Of a stretch of DNA of 61,901 nucleotides, positions 22,252 through 31,811 are shown one piece after another. The stretch lies in contig JAGHSA010000033.1 in NCBI GenBank assembly GCA_018066125.1, positions 1 to 61,901 of the forward strand, written 5' to 3'. The stretch comes from Candidatus Cryptobacteroides onthequi (lineage in GTDB: Bacteria; Bacteroidota; Bacteroidia; Bacteroidales; UBA932). The translations under genes and the position numbers were made by a program. The notes below the pieces were generated by a model that saw only the letters and a list, made by a program, of their open reading frames with translations, had not been told where the DNA came from and searched no databases. Each line of letters starts with the position of its first letter. The stretch's first letter is position 1.

Positions 22252-24453
22252 ATGAAAAAGATTCATGGACTCATAAGGGCCTTCCTCTGCGGAGGCATCG
22301 GAGCGGCGGTCTACGTACTTGTACTGCAGCAAGGTCCCGCCACATCATACATAGACCCGATGATAGGAGCAGACCGTACCGGCAACGTGGTCGTCGGTCC
22401 GTGCGTGCCCTTCGGAATGGCAAGGCCGGGACCGGATGTGGCAGCCACCGGACACAATTCCGGCTGGGGGCCACTGGACGAGCCGCTTGCAGGATTCAGC
22501 CAGACGCACGTAAGCGGCACCGGAGGCAGTCCGAGATACGGAAACGTGCTCCTCATGCCATTCACCGAAGGTGCAGACAGTCTGAGGCATCACGCCCTGC
22601 GCAAAAGTGAAAGGGCGGAACTCGGCCTCTACCACGCGGCACTGGACAACGGAACCTCCGTCACCATCACATCTTCCGCGAAAGCGGTCCTCTATTCATT
22701 CACATACGTCAGAAACGGCCTGCGCGGGCTTGAGATCGATGCCTCGTGGTGCCGCACAGGCAGGAAATCTTCTGCACAGAGGGTTACTTCATGCGAAATA
22801 CGCCAGCTTTCGCCAGTCTCATTTGCCGGCCACACGGCAGTGGAAGGAGGATGGGGCGGAGGACATCCATACAGAGTCTATTTCCATATCGAGACCGACC
22901 ATCCTGCAGAGAGCGTGATCGAACTGCCCGGACAGACAAACATACTCTTCGACGGGAAGCTTAGCACCGTCAAAGCCCGCGTAGGCATCTCCTATCAGAG
23001 TGAGGAGCAGGCGCGCCGCAATCTGGAATCCGGAATCCCGGGATGGGAGCTGAAAGACACAAGGGACGCCGCCGTGGCCGCATGGAAAGACATCGCCGAC
23101 AGGGTCAGGCTGCCGCGCTACTGCCCGGAATAGTACAAGAGGATGTTCTACACCGCACTGTACCACACCATGCTCATGCCTTCGGACTGCGCTGGAGAAT
23201 GGTATCCAGACAGCCCGGAAGCGCCGTACTACAATGATTTCTACACCCTCTGGGATACCTACCGCACATCCATGCCACTCATCACCCTCCTGTCCCCGGA
23301 AAGGACGGCCGACATCATAGGTGGACTTCTGAACATCTACAGACACGATGGTTATATGCCCGACGGACGCAGCGGCAACGGCAACGGTGCCACTCAGGGG
23401 TCTTCAAATGCCGAGATTGTCATCGCCGACGCGTTCGTCAAAGGAGTAAGCGGCATTGACTGCGAGCTTGCGCTCGAGGCAATGATCAAGGATGCCGAGG
23501 TGGCACCCGCCGACCCGCGCTATGAAGGCCGCGGAGGAATTGAGGAATACAAAGGCCTTGGATATGTGCCGTGGGAGGTGGACCGGGCCGGCAGCCGGAC
23601 TGTCGACCACTCATTCTGCGATTACGCCATCCACACCGTCGCAAAGGGTCTGGGTCACGACGACATGGCAGAGAAGTACCTGGAGCGATCACACAACTGG
23701 CAGAATCTCTGGCGCGATTTCGAAGAAGACGGCATCAGGGGATTCATCATGCCGCGCGCTGCGGATGGCAGCTGGATAGACTCCGCCATGGTCAGCATCA
23801 AGGGAAGAGACACACTCATCGCCATCACGCCATCCACCTCATTCCAGAGATGGGGAGGATTCTTCTATGAGGCCAACACCTACGAGACATCGCTCTGCGT
23901 CCCTCACGACATGGAGCGTCTGATCGCACTAAACGGCGGCAGAGACGGCCTGAAGGCCAGGCTCGACTCCGTATTCGCCAAAGGATGTCTCGACACCGGC
24001 AACGAGCCGTCCTTCCTGACCCCGTCCCTGTACCACTGGTGCGGACGTCCTGACATCAGCTCCGACATCTGCAGAAAAATGGTCCTCAGGGGCTACGACG
24101 ACACTCCGGGTGGACTTCCCGGCAATGACGACAGCGGAGCCATGTCTTCCTGGATGGCATGGCACATGACAGGGCTGTATCCTGTCGCAGGCTTCGACTT
24201 CTACCTCATCCACTCCCCTCTCCTGAGGAGCGTGAGGTTCAAAGTCGGCAACGGGAAACGCTTCCGCATCACTGCCAGGGGGCTCTCCGATTCAAGAACG
24301 CATATCGGTTCCGCCACCCTTGACGGCAAGCCATACCCGTACTCCACCATACGCCACGAGGACATTGTCAGAGGAGGACATCTCGTCCTGCACATGACAT
24401 CAGAGCCGTCAGACTGGGGACAGGAGATGTTCCCCCCGAAGGACAGGGATTGA
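22252..24453 (+). pseudogene. GH92 alpha-1,2-mannosidase gene with in-frame TAG
   Basis: A single frame of 733 codons, the normal GH92 length, broken only by TAG at 23131-23133. The N-terminal domain shows YIDPMIGADRTGNVVVGPCV, PFGMARPGPD and GFSQTHVSGTGG. The stop falls just before the conserved catalytic-domain start KRMFYTALYHTMLMPSD. The catalytic-domain motifs downstream are intact: GNEPSFLTPSLYHWCG, and GGLPGNDDSGAMSSWMAWHM with the calcium and catalytic acids. GH92 enzymes trim mannose from N-glycans. A CAG-to-TAG change would explain the stop. A restart at ATG 23143 would give the catalytic domain without secretion. No promoter fits between the tRNA terminator and the ATG. Confidence 0.85.
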
Positions 24454-24506
24454 AGCAAGTCCATCGCTTTGTGGAGAGATATTTGTATATTGTCCCGGCC
24501 AGACAC

Positions 24507-25202
24507 ATGAGACGCATACTTACCATACTCATCCTGCTCACTGCCGCCATCCTGACGGCAGGCGCACAGACACCCGTCTATCAGGGAAAGACAGGAGACC
24601 GTTCAGTCATAGGTACGGTGGGACGGAGTTCCGGATCCACGGTGTCCGGAAGCGGTATGCTGGGAGGCAGCATCAGCAAGGAGCCGGCGCTTCCCTCAAG
24701 CTACGGCAAGTACAAAGACGAAGGCCTGCAGGACCTGAACAAGGCCATGGAGGAAAGGGAATGGGGCTCTGAGGACACCGCATGGAAAAGAGCATCATCC
24801 CTTCACACTATCGATGCGTACCAGAAATATCTGGCAAGGTATCCTTACGGGCTCCATGCGGGAAACGCCAACGCAAACATCATCGACATCAGGGTAAGCG
24901 ATGCCTTGAACAGGGACCACAATGACCTTCCCGAGATGGCGCGCACCGTCAGCGAAGACGACTCCCCTACCAGCACCATCATCGTGGAAAACACCACACG
25001 CTACCCTCTGACCGTGATGTACAGCGGAATAGACAGCAAGAGCGTCACCATACCGCCCGGAAGCAAGACCGCGGTCACACTGACGAACGGACGCTACCGC
25101 ATAGCCGCATCGGTGCCGGTCGCCTCAGTCATACCTTTCGCGGGAGGTCAGGATTTTTCCGGAGGGCGCTACGAGACCGGATTCTGCATCGTTCGACGCT
25201 AG
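24507..25202 (+). CDS. Secreted protein of unknown function
   Basis: A 231-residue exported protein starting MRRILTILILLTAAILTAGA. A longer in-frame start at 24450 overlaps the GH92 end and would bury the signal. The mature part has a Gly/Ser-rich stretch (residues 30-60) and a helical middle with DAYQKYLARYPYG that resembles a TPR-like segment. It ends in a beta-rich domain of 70 residues (PLTVMYSGIDSKSVTIPPGS, then PFAGGQDFSGGRYETGFCI). No named family. It ends with TAG over the start of the convergent dehydrogenase, so TAG functions as a true stop here. Confidence 0.65.
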   Translation: MRRILTILILLTAAILTAGAQTPVYQGKTGDRSVIGTVGRSSGSTVSGSGMLGGSISKEPALPSSYGKYKDEGLQDLNKAMEEREWGSEDTAWKRASSLHTIDAYQKYLARYPYGLHAGNANANIIDIRVSDALNRDHNDLPEMARTVSEDDSPTSTIIVENTTRYPLTVMYSGIDSKSVTIPPGSKTAVTLTNGRYRIAASVPVASVIPFAGGQDFSGGRYETGFCIVRR

Positions 25203-25207
25203 ACTTT

Positions 25208-26134
25208 TCAGAAACCTCTGGCGATATTCGCCGCAATTCCCTCGGCCAGGCGCTGTCTGGCCTCTACACTCGCCCATGCTGTGTGAGGCGTGAATCTGAA
25301 GCGCTCCGGATGCGATACATGCAGCAGAGGATTGTCTGAAGGGAGCGGCTCTCTGCAGAACACGTCCAGCGCCGCACCTGCGATCACTTCCCTGTCCACA
25401 GCATCCGCAAGGGCCGGTTCATCCACTATCCCGCCCCTGCCCAGATTGAGCAGGAATGCGGTCGGCTTCATCATGGCAAGTTCCTCAGCCCCGATCATGC
25501 CGCGGGTGCGCTCATTCATCGGAGCGTGGATGGATATCACATCACTCACCGCCAGAAGCTCATCCAGCGGCAGGCTCGGATAACGGGTGCAGTGCGAAGT
25601 GCCCGAGGTCGAATAATACACTACCTTCATTCCGAACACCTCCGCAGCGGCAGCCACCTTCGATCCTATGGCGCCCATTCCTACTATACCTATTGTCTTG
25701 CCGGCAGCCTCGACGAACGGCATGGACACATCCGTGAATATCGGCATGGCCGAATATGTACCGTCCTTCACCCGCGCATCGAAATACGGGCCGTTCCCCA
25801 TGAGTGAGAACAGGTGCATGAAAGTCTGCTGGACAACCGAATCTGTCGAATAAGCCGCCACATTGCGCACCGGGATGCCCTTGGACGCAGCGTATTCGAG
25901 GTCAATGTTGTTGACACCGGTCGCGGCCTCGCAGATGAGTTTCAGGGAAGGGGCGGCGTCTATGAGTTCTCTATCCACGATCACCTTGTTGATGATGAGC
26001 ACCTCGCAGTCCGAGACCCGCTCAAGAGCCTCCTCACGGGTACTTGAAGGCCAGCAGCTGAGCTGTCCCAGGCGTGCAATGCAGTCGAGGGAGGTATCTC
26101 CCATGGTGGATGCGTCAAGGAATGTGATTTTCAT
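25208..26134 (-). CDS. D-2-hydroxyacid dehydrogenase
   Basis: A 308-residue NAD-dependent oxidoreductase of the D-lactate/glycerate/phosphoglycerate dehydrogenase family. Nucleotide-binding motif GIVGMGAIGSKVA at residues about 147-159. The catalytic triad is Arg in LLNLGRGGIVDE, Glu in FCREPLPSDNP and His in TPHTAW. N-terminal half ATGVNNIDLEYAASKGIPVRN. The sequence is closest in style to hydroxypyruvate/glycerate dehydrogenases. The substrate cannot be fixed from sequence alone. It is 17 bp downstream of the pldA-like gene on the same strand. Confidence 0.9.
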   Translation of the reverse strand: MKITFLDASTMGDTSLDCIARLGQLSCWPSSTREEALERVSDCEVLIINKVIVDRELIDAAPSLKLICEAATGVNNIDLEYAASKGIPVRNVAAYSTDSVVQQTFMHLFSLMGNGPYFDARVKDGTYSAMPIFTDVSMPFVEAAGKTIGIVGMGAIGSKVAAAAEVFGMKVVYYSTSGTSHCTRYPSLPLDELLAVSDVISIHAPMNERTRGMIGAEELAMMKPTAFLLNLGRGGIVDEPALADAVDREVIAGAALDVFCREPLPSDNPLLHVSHPERFRFTPHTAWASVEARQRLAEGIAANIARGF

Positions 26135-26151
26135 ATGGTCAGACAGTTTGT

Positions 26152-26964
26152 TCAGAAGAAAAGTTTCCCGGCCATGCTGCGCGGCTGGACCGACAGTCCG
26201 ACACGGAGCATGTGTTTCAGGAATACATCCGGGCTGGCGCAGTCATTCTGGTTCTCGTCATAGCCGTAATGGTAGCGCATGGTGACATAGAACCAGTCAT
26301 GGCCCGGCACCGGCTGGAAAGCGAGCTCTGCCGACAGGTTGGCAGGAATATCCCCCCGGAAGAGCGGGGTCACCGACATTTTAGCGAGTAGTCTCTTGTC
26401 AGGTGTATGGCAGCAGAGAGCCGCATTCAGATAGCCTTCATAACGGTCGAACATCTCGAGCGAATAGTCATTGCCGATGGATCCCACGCCGAAACGCCCC
26501 ATGATCTGGGCGGATAAACAGCTGCAGAACTCATGAGTGAGATTGACAAACGCGTAGTCAAGACTCCTCGACGCGGCCGAGTCGAAACCGTTCGACCTGT
26601 GTTCATACCCGGTCAGGAGCTCGGTGCGTCCATTCCGGAAAGGATGGTAGAAATACAGACCGTTGGTATAGGTATTCGCACGGAATGGATTGGACGGTCT
26701 GTACACATCCCACAGGGACTGCTGGGTGTAACCCCAGAAAAAATGCCAGTCGGACGGGAGTCTCAGGACATTGAATCTCACGCTCACCTGGTATGCAAGG
26801 TCATTGGTATTGTAGTCCGGCTTCTGGTTCAGGGGAATACCGGTAAGGAAATAATTCTCCTTGAAAGGCTCGAACATCTTTTCGGGCCAGAGGGAGTGCT
26901 CCTGCGCCGCCAGCCTGCCCGTCAGCAGAAGGGCTGTTGTCAGTATGAGGGTCCGCAGTCGCAT
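26152..26964 (-). CDS. pldA: Outer-membrane phospholipase A (OMPLA/PldA family)
   Basis: A 270-residue beta-barrel lipase with signal peptide ending RLAAQ. The active-site strand is YEHRSNGFDSAASRSLDYAF: His and Ser align with OMPLA His142 and Ser144. The third residue, Asn156 in E. coli (SRSWN), is Asp here (SRSLD). Other family strands are present (WHFFWGYTQQSLWDVYRPSNPF, FYVTMRYHYGYDENQN), and it ends in an aromatic residue, GKLFF. It would hydrolyse phospholipids mislocalised to the outer leaflet. The start at 26964 is chosen because a TAATTTTG box lies at 26986-26979. Upstream in-frame codons precede that box. Confidence 0.88.
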   Translation of the reverse strand: MRLRTLILTTALLLTGRLAAQEHSLWPEKMFEPFKENYFLTGIPLNQKPDYNTNDLAYQVSVRFNVLRLPSDWHFFWGYTQQSLWDVYRPSNPFRANTYTNGLYFYHPFRNGRTELLTGYEHRSNGFDSAASRSLDYAFVNLTHEFCSCLSAQIMGRFGVGSIGNDYSLEMFDRYEGYLNAALCCHTPDKRLLAKMSVTPLFRGDIPANLSAELAFQPVPGHDWFYVTMRYHYGYDENQNDCASPDVFLKHMLRVGLSVQPRSMAGKLFF

Positions 26965-26978
26965 ATCATTGTTTTGAA

Positions 26979-26986
26979 CAAAATTA
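26979..26986 (-). promoter_or_regulatory. -7 promoter element (TAATTTTG) for pldA-dehydrogenase unit
   Basis: TAnnTTTG match reading leftward, 14 bp before the pldA ATG. Confidence 0.6.
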
Positions 26987-27016
26987 GGGATTATCCGGAG
27001 GAATGACAAAAAAGAG

Positions 27017-27024
27017 TATATTTG
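27017..27024 (+). promoter_or_regulatory. -7 promoter element (TATATTTG) for lipoate ligase
   Basis: TAnnTTTG match. The ATG at 27049 follows with a leader of about 18 nt. Divergent from the pldA promoter, 30 bp apart. Confidence 0.65.
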
Positions 27025-27048
27025 CCAACCCGAAAAACGAATCATGTC

Positions 27049-28029
27049 ATGAGATACCTTCGCAACACATCGACTGACCCTCACTACAATATGGCTTTTG
27101 ACGAGTTCTGCCTGGAGAGTCTCCCCCTGGAGGAACCGGTGTTCTATCTCTGGCAGAACCGCCCTTCAGTGATCATAGGGCTCAACCAGAACGCCTATGG
27201 AGAGGTCAATCTCGCATATCTCAAGGAGCACGGGATCACTCTTGCAAGGCGTGTGACCGGTGGAGGCGCCGTCTATCATGACCTCCAGAACCTCAACTAT
27301 ACCATAGTGGGAAAATCTTCAGACCTAGAAAGGGACTACCCGAGATACACCACATACATCGCCGAAGCTCTCAGGTCGCTCGGGGTGAAGGCTGAGGTGA
27401 GCGGCAGGAATGACATCTTGATAGAAGGGCGCAAGGTATCCGGGTATGCGAAGAGAGTCTGGAAGGACAGGCTTATGGTCCACGGCACTCTCATGTGGGA
27501 TGTGGATCTGGAAGAACTTACCCAGGCTCTTTCCGTGGACGGCAGCAAACTCAGCTCCGCAGGCATAGCTTCCGTCCGCAGCAAGGTAACCAACCTGAGA
27601 GAACACCTTCCCCATCTGGCCTCTGTCGGCGAGCTGAAGTCCTGTCTGGAAGACATTCTCTCAAGAAATCATCAGGACGCAGAGTACACCCTGACCGAGG
27701 CACAGAAAGCATCCGTGGAAGAACTCGCTAAAATACGATTCAGCACCTGGGACTGGAACTACGGACACTCGCTCGAAGCATCCTTCTCCAGGAAGAAAAA
27801 GTTCAGCTGTGGTACAATAGAGGTACTTGTAGCCGTGAATCACGGCACAATCAGCAAGATTTCCTTCGGTGGAGACTACCTCGGAAACAGGCCTTCAGAA
27901 GAACTCGCTAAAATGCTTGAAGGATGCCGATACGACAGGGAATCCATCCTGCATTCACTTGCAGAAAAGCCCGTCGAAGATTACTTCGACAGGCTTTCTG
28001 CAGTTGAATTGGCTGATCTTGTCGTCTAA
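27049..28029 (+). CDS. lplA: Lipoate-protein ligase A
   Basis: A 326-residue enzyme that activates lipoate with ATP and attaches it to E2 and GcvH lysines. Signature motifs are NMAFDEFCL, WQNRPSVIIGLNQNAYGEVN, RRVTGGGAVYHDLQNLNYT, GRNDILIEGRKVSGYAKR and HGTLMWDVDLEELTQAL. A C-terminal accessory domain (WDWNYGHSLEASFSRKKKF) is present. The start at 27049 matches the family (MRYLRNTSTDPHYN) and lies just after a promoter box. The longer frame from 27022 begins inside that box. It overlaps the convergent fucP end by 4 bp. Confidence 0.95.
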   Translation: MRYLRNTSTDPHYNMAFDEFCLESLPLEEPVFYLWQNRPSVIIGLNQNAYGEVNLAYLKEHGITLARRVTGGGAVYHDLQNLNYTIVGKSSDLERDYPRYTTYIAEALRSLGVKAEVSGRNDILIEGRKVSGYAKRVWKDRLMVHGTLMWDVDLEELTQALSVDGSKLSSAGIASVRSKVTNLREHLPHLASVGELKSCLEDILSRNHQDAEYTLTEAQKASVEELAKIRFSTWDWNYGHSLEASFSRKKKFSCGTIEVLVAVNHGTISKISFGGDYLGNRPSEELAKMLEGCRYDRESILHSLAEKPVEDYFDRLSAVELADLVV

Positions 28030-29339
28030 GCCTGATCCTGAGCGGCCGCAAGCCTCTTGGCACATCTCGCGCCGTAGATCGCGATCACGACAAAGCAGAT
28101 CAGAGGCAGGCAGAAACTTACATTGACTGCCGGATGTCCGAGCACTGTTCCGAGGTCGATGATGGAGCCCTGGAGCGGTGGAAGGATAGATCCACCCACG
28201 ATGGCCATCACGAGGAAGGCCGCACCGAGGGTGCTGTCCTCTGCACTGACATTCTCGAGTGATATACCGTAGATCGTAGGGAACATGAGACTCATGAAGG
28301 CGCTGATGCCCACAAGGCATATCAGACCGCCCATGCCCACGATGGCGATGGCACCTATGGTACATGCAGAAGCGCAGCATGCGAAGATCATGAGAAGCTT
28401 TCTCGAATTCACATACTTCATCAGCATGGTGGCCACGAAACGGAAGCACAGGAACATAGACATGGCGATGATGTTGTACCTCTGAGCAGTGGCCTTGTCG
28501 ATACCGAGATTGTCCGCATACTGGATGATGAATGTCCAGACCATGATCTGGGCGCCCACATAGAAGACCTGTGCAAGGACACCCTCACGATATACAGTGT
28601 TGTGCCAGAGACGACTGAGTGTCTCTCTGGTATTCAGTTTCCTGCTTGTATCGACTGTCGTCGGCATCTTGGTGAGCGCGATGACCAGGAGCACCGCAAG
28701 GACCACCACGCCGAGAACCACATAGGCATTGCGGATGGTGGCAAGGTCCTGAAGCCTTTCTACACTCTTGGCAGCGGCATCGAGCTCCGAGAAATGATTG
28801 ACTCCCGCAGCGTCACGATGCCTGTCGCTGAGAAGTGCAGGAAGCACGACGAATGAAGCGACTGCCATTCCGGACAGTGAACCCATAGGGTTGAATGTCT
28901 GTGCAAGGTTGAGTCGTCTGGTCGAAGTCTCCTTGGTTCCGAGAGACAGGATGAAAGGATTTGCGGTGGTCTCGAGGAAAGCGAGGCCGAAAGTGAGGAT
29001 ATAGAGCGAGAAGCAGAAGAACATGAAGCTCTGCTGCGCCGCCGCCGGTATGAAAAGGAACGCTCCTGCCGCATAGAGCACGAGACCGAGCAGGATGCCG
29101 CTCTTGTAACTGTACTTGCGGATGAAAAGTGCTGCAGGGATAGCCATGGTGGCATATCCGCCGTAGAATGCGAACTGGATGAGCGAAGCCTTGGCGGCGG
29201 ACAGTTCCATGATAGTCTGGAACGCCGCCACCATAGGGTTCGTGATGTCGTTTGCAAATCCCCAGAGGGCGAAAAGCGTAGTTATGAGGATGAACGTGAG
29301 AAGGTATCTGCGTTCAACCAGCTTCGACTTCGACTCCAT
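28026..29339 (-). CDS. fucP: L-fucose:proton symporter (FucP-type MFS)
   Basis: A 437-residue, 12-helix permease of the FucP branch. The first helix has YLLTFILITTLFALWGFAND with ITNPMV, and helix 4 ends FLETTANPFILSLG, both characteristic of FucP/NagP/GluP sugar symporters. It starts 3 bp after fucI, so substrate assignment to L-fucose rests on operon context as well as sequence. Stop codon TAG. Confidence 0.9.
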   Translation of the reverse strand: MESKSKLVERRYLLTFILITTLFALWGFANDITNPMVAAFQTIMELSAAKASLIQFAFYGGYATMAIPAALFIRKYSYKSGILLGLVLYAAGAFLFIPAAAQQSFMFFCFSLYILTFGLAFLETTANPFILSLGTKETSTRRLNLAQTFNPMGSLSGMAVASFVVLPALLSDRHRDAAGVNHFSELDAAAKSVERLQDLATIRNAYVVLGVVVLAVLLVIALTKMPTTVDTSRKLNTRETLSRLWHNTVYREGVLAQVFYVGAQIMVWTFIIQYADNLGIDKATAQRYNIIAMSMFLCFRFVATMLMKYVNSRKLLMIFACCASACTIGAIAIVGMGGLICLVGISAFMSLMFPTIYGISLENVSAEDSTLGAAFLVMAIVGGSILPPLQGSIIDLGTVLGHPAVNVSFCLPLICFVVIAIYGARCAKRLAAAQDQA

Positions 29340-29342
29340 ATA

Positions 29343-31163
29343 CTACTTGTAGATAGGTCCGAAGTTTGCGCAAGCCCTGTAGTCAGCTCCTTCCTTGTCC
29401 ATGCCGAATGCATTCCATGCTGCAGGACGGAAGATGTCCTTGTCTGCCACGTTGTGCATGCAGACAGGGATGCGGAGCATGGAAGCGAGAGTGATGAGAT
29501 CTGCACCGATGTGGCCGTAAGCGATGGCGCCATGGTTCGCACCCCAGTTGTTCATCACGCTGTAGACATCCTTGAATGCGTCCTTTGAAGGGTCGGTACG
29601 TGGAGCAAACCATGTGGTAGGCCAGGTCTTGTCGGTACGCATGTCGAGAGTATGATGCACTTCTGCAGGAAGCTCTACGCTCCAGCCTTCAGCGATCTGG
29701 AGAACCGGTCCGAGTCCCTTGACGATGTTGAGACGGAGCATGGTCATAGGCATGCCGCCCTTGGTGAGGAAGTGTGATGAATATCCGCCGCCGCGGAAGT
29801 AATCACGGTCTGCAGGCATCCACTGAGTCGCTGCAAGGCATGCTTCTGCATCCGCCTCTGTCATATCCCATGGGGTCTTCATGGTAGGGTTGCCCTCGGC
29901 ATCGGTCATGGCGCCAGTCGCGTCAAGTGTGGTGGCACCAGAGTTGATGAGGTGGATGAATCCGTCTGCTGCACCACCCTCGGCGGTCCAGCCTGTGACT
30001 CTCTTGACAGCCTCAGGGCTCCAGTATGTACGGACGTCGCTGAACATCACGCCCTTGTTTGTAAGAAGATGGCCGAAAAGCATGGAAATGCCATTGAGGA
30101 AGTCATTCTCGGTAGCGAGGACCTTTGCCTCACGGATACCGTTCCAGTCATATGATGAGCACATGAGCGACTCCGGGAAGTCGAAGTTCGGCTTGTAGTC
30201 TGTCCACTGACGCTGACCCTGGACACCGCCGCAGATCGCATTGTGGCCGAGAGCCTCCTCCTTGTAACCCATCTCCAGGAGCTTAGGGTTGCCCTCCATG
30301 AGGTCACGGATGATCATGTAGTTCTTGACGGTGAACTCCCAGTCGGCATCCTTCTCTTCGCGGTTCTTGCCCTTGCCCTTGCCGTTGAAGTCGGTCATAG
30401 GCGTGCCTGGGAAGAGAGGACGGTCCTCGTTGTAGTCATATCCTTCCTGAGGCTTGCAGTACTTCTCGCACCATGCCATAGCCTTCTCGAACTCTTCCGG
30501 ATCATAGATGCCGCGGTCCACGCGACGGAGGATCTCGACGAGCTCCACATACTCTGTACGCATGCCGAGATAATCCTGGAGGAAGTCGGCGTTGACGATG
30601 GAACCCGCAATACCCATACAGGTGTTTCCAAGGCTGAGATAGCTCTTTCCACGCATGGTTGCGACTGCCTGTGCGGCGCGTGCCCAGCGGATGATCTTCT
30701 CAGCTACATCTGCCGGGATGGTGTTGTCGTCGAGGTCCTGGACATCATGCCCGTAGATGCCGTATGCAGGAAGTCCCTTCTGCGCGTGAGCGGCGAGAAC
30801 CGCTGCGAGATACACTGCACCGGGACGCTCTGTTCCGTTGAATCCCCATACCGCCTTTGGATAGTAAGGGTTCATATCCATGGTCTCAGAGCCATAGCAC
30901 CAGCATGAGGTGACTGAAATGGTTGAACCTACACCCTCGCGCTCGAACTTCTCGGCGCAGGCTGCAGACTCTGCCACGCGTCCGATGGTGCTGTCCGCGA
31001 TGACACACTCTACAGGAGAACCGTCTCCGTTCCTGAGGTTGGTGGAAATAAGCTCGGCCACTGCCTTGGCAAGGTTCATGGTCTTCTCTTCAAGACTCTC
31101 TCTGACGCCACCCTGGCGGCCGTCAATGGTAGGTCTGATACCGATTTTAGGATAATTAGCCAT
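29343..31163 (-). CDS. fucI: L-fucose isomerase
   Basis: A 606-residue manganese-dependent ketol isomerase converting L-fucose to L-fuculose. The start [20 protein letters not shown] at 31163 is the conserved N-terminus. An upstream extension in frame lacks homology. Further conserved blocks are [55 protein letters not shown] and the C-terminal [19 protein letters not shown]. No fuculokinase or aldolase gene is in the window, so the pathway must be completed elsewhere. Promoter box at 31234-31227. It ends with TAG. Confidence 0.95.
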   Translation of the reverse strand: MANYPKIGIRPTIDGRQGGVRESLEEKTMNLAKAVAELISTNLRNGDGSPVECVIADSTIGRVAESAACAEKFEREGVGSTISVTSCWCYGSETMDMNPYYPKAVWGFNGTERPGAVYLAAVLAAHAQKGLPAYGIYGHDVQDLDDNTIPADVAEKIIRWARAAQAVATMRGKSYLSLGNTCMGIAGSIVNADFLQDYLGMRTEYVELVEILRRVDRGIYDPEEFEKAMAWCEKYCKPQEGYDYNEDRPLFPGTPMTDFNGKGKGKNREEKDADWEFTVKNYMIIRDLMEGNPKLLEMGYKEEALGHNAICGGVQGQRQWTDYKPNFDFPESLMCSSYDWNGIREAKVLATENDFLNGISMLFGHLLTNKGVMFSDVRTYWSPEAVKRVTGWTAEGGAADGFIHLINSGATTLDATGAMTDAEGNPTMKTPWDMTEADAEACLAATQWMPADRDYFRGGGYSSHFLTKGGMPMTMLRLNIVKGLGPVLQIAEGWSVELPAEVHHTLDMRTDKTWPTTWFAPRTDPSKDAFKDVYSVMNNWGANHGAIAYGHIGADLITLASMLRIPVCMHNVADKDIFRPAAWNAFGMDKEGADYRACANFGPIYK

Positions 31164-31226
31164 ATGTGTGATTATTGTTTTGGTTATCAATCTCCGTCCG
31201 ATACCGCAAAGTACGGACCTATCAAA

Positions 31227-31234
31227 CAAATGTA
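31227..31234 (-). promoter_or_regulatory. -7 promoter element (TACATTTG) for fucI-fucP
   Basis: TAnnTTTG match reading leftward. The leader to the fucI ATG is about 60 nt. No obvious operator repeat seen. Confidence 0.5.
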
Positions 31235-31273
31235 AACAAAAACGGAATCAAAAACAATACGGCAGAATACGAC

Positions 31274-31296
31274 AAAAGCAGGCCTTTCGACCTGCT
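31274..31296 (-). terminator. Intrinsic terminator after tRNA-Pro
   Basis: Stem AGCAGG/CCTGCT with an 8-nt loop containing CGAAAGG, followed by TTTT on the minus strand, beginning 4 nt past the tRNA. Confidence 0.65.
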
Positions 31297-31299
31297 CTG

Positions 31300-31372
31300 T
31301 CGGGATGAGGCGACTCGAACGCCCGACCCCTACGTCCCGAACGTAGTGCGCTACCAACTGCGCTACATCCCG
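31300..31372 (-). tRNA. tRNA-Pro (anticodon CGG)
   Basis: Acceptor CGGGATG pairs with CATCCCG, with discriminator A. Anticodon stem CTACG/CGTAG with loop TTCGGGA gives CGG. TPsiC loop GTTCGAGTC intact. Its 5' base directly abuts the T-run of the rpsT terminator, so no independent promoter is visible. Confidence 0.96.
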
Positions 31373-31400
31373 AAAAAAAAGCTGTCCGCGACGGACAGCT
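31373..31400 (-). terminator. Terminator-like hairpin between rpsT and tRNA-Pro
   Basis: Perfect 9-bp stem AGCTGTCCG/CGGACAGCT with a 3-nt loop and an eight-T run on the minus strand. The run ends at the first base of tRNA-Pro. Confidence 0.8.
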
Positions 31401-31407
31401 GGCTTTC

Positions 31408-31659
31408 TTACAGTTTGTTGATATAAACTGCCAGACCGCTCTTGAGGTTGGAAGCCTTGTTCTTGTGGATAAGACCCATCTTTGCGAGCTTGTCAATCAT
31501 AGCGTACACCTTTGGGGCGTTTGCCTCAGCGGCAGCTTTGTCAGTCATGTTTCTGAGGTCGCGGATAGCGTTCCTCGTGGTCTTTGCATAATACCTGTTA
31601 TGCAGTCTGTGCCTCTCGCTCTGGCGGATGCACTTCTCAGCAGATGCGTTGTTTGCCAT
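31408..31659 (-). CDS. rpsT: 30S ribosomal protein S20
   Basis: An 83-residue basic protein binding the 5' domain of 16S rRNA. Family pattern: [31 protein letters not shown], then [19 protein letters not shown] and the typical [20 protein letters not shown]. Normal length. It starts 25 nt after tRNA-Glu and is probably transcribed with it from the box at 31778-31771. Confidence 0.95.
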   Translation of the reverse strand: MANNASAEKCIRQSERHRLHNRYYAKTTRNAIRDLRNMTDKAAAEANAPKVYAMIDKLAKMGLIHKNKASNLKSGLAVYINKL

Positions 31660-31683
31660 TATGTTTATTTTTTTAATATCTAG

Positions 31684-31755
31684 TAGTGGGTAGGAGAATC
31701 GAACTCCTATTGCGGGAATGAAAATCCCGAGTACTAACCGTTATACGAACCCACC
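31684..31755 (-). tRNA. tRNA-Glu (anticodon TTC)
   Basis: Acceptor GGTGGGT pairs with ACCCACT (one G-T), with discriminator A. Anticodon stem CGGGA/TCCCG with loop TTTTCAT gives TTC. D arm GTATAACGGTTAGTAC and TPsiC GTTCGATTC are typical of tRNA-Glu. Confidence 0.95.
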
Positions 31756-31770
31756 GCACAATTGGGATTG

Positions 31771-31778
31771 CAAAGGTA
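31771..31778 (-). promoter_or_regulatory. -7 promoter element (TACCTTTG) for tRNA-Glu-rpsT
   Basis: Exact TAnnTTTG match reading leftward, about 16 bp before the tRNA 5' end. Confidence 0.65.
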
Positions 31779-31811
31779 GAAAATTCTTTTTTTAATCCCA
31801 AATCTTTTTTG

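Noticed and set aside
5383-23133. TAG reassigned to a sense codon in this genome
   Set aside because: Several intact genes here end in TAG where read-through would run into unrelated or antisense sequence (for example 25202, 28026, 29343, 36593). Reassignment is therefore not general.
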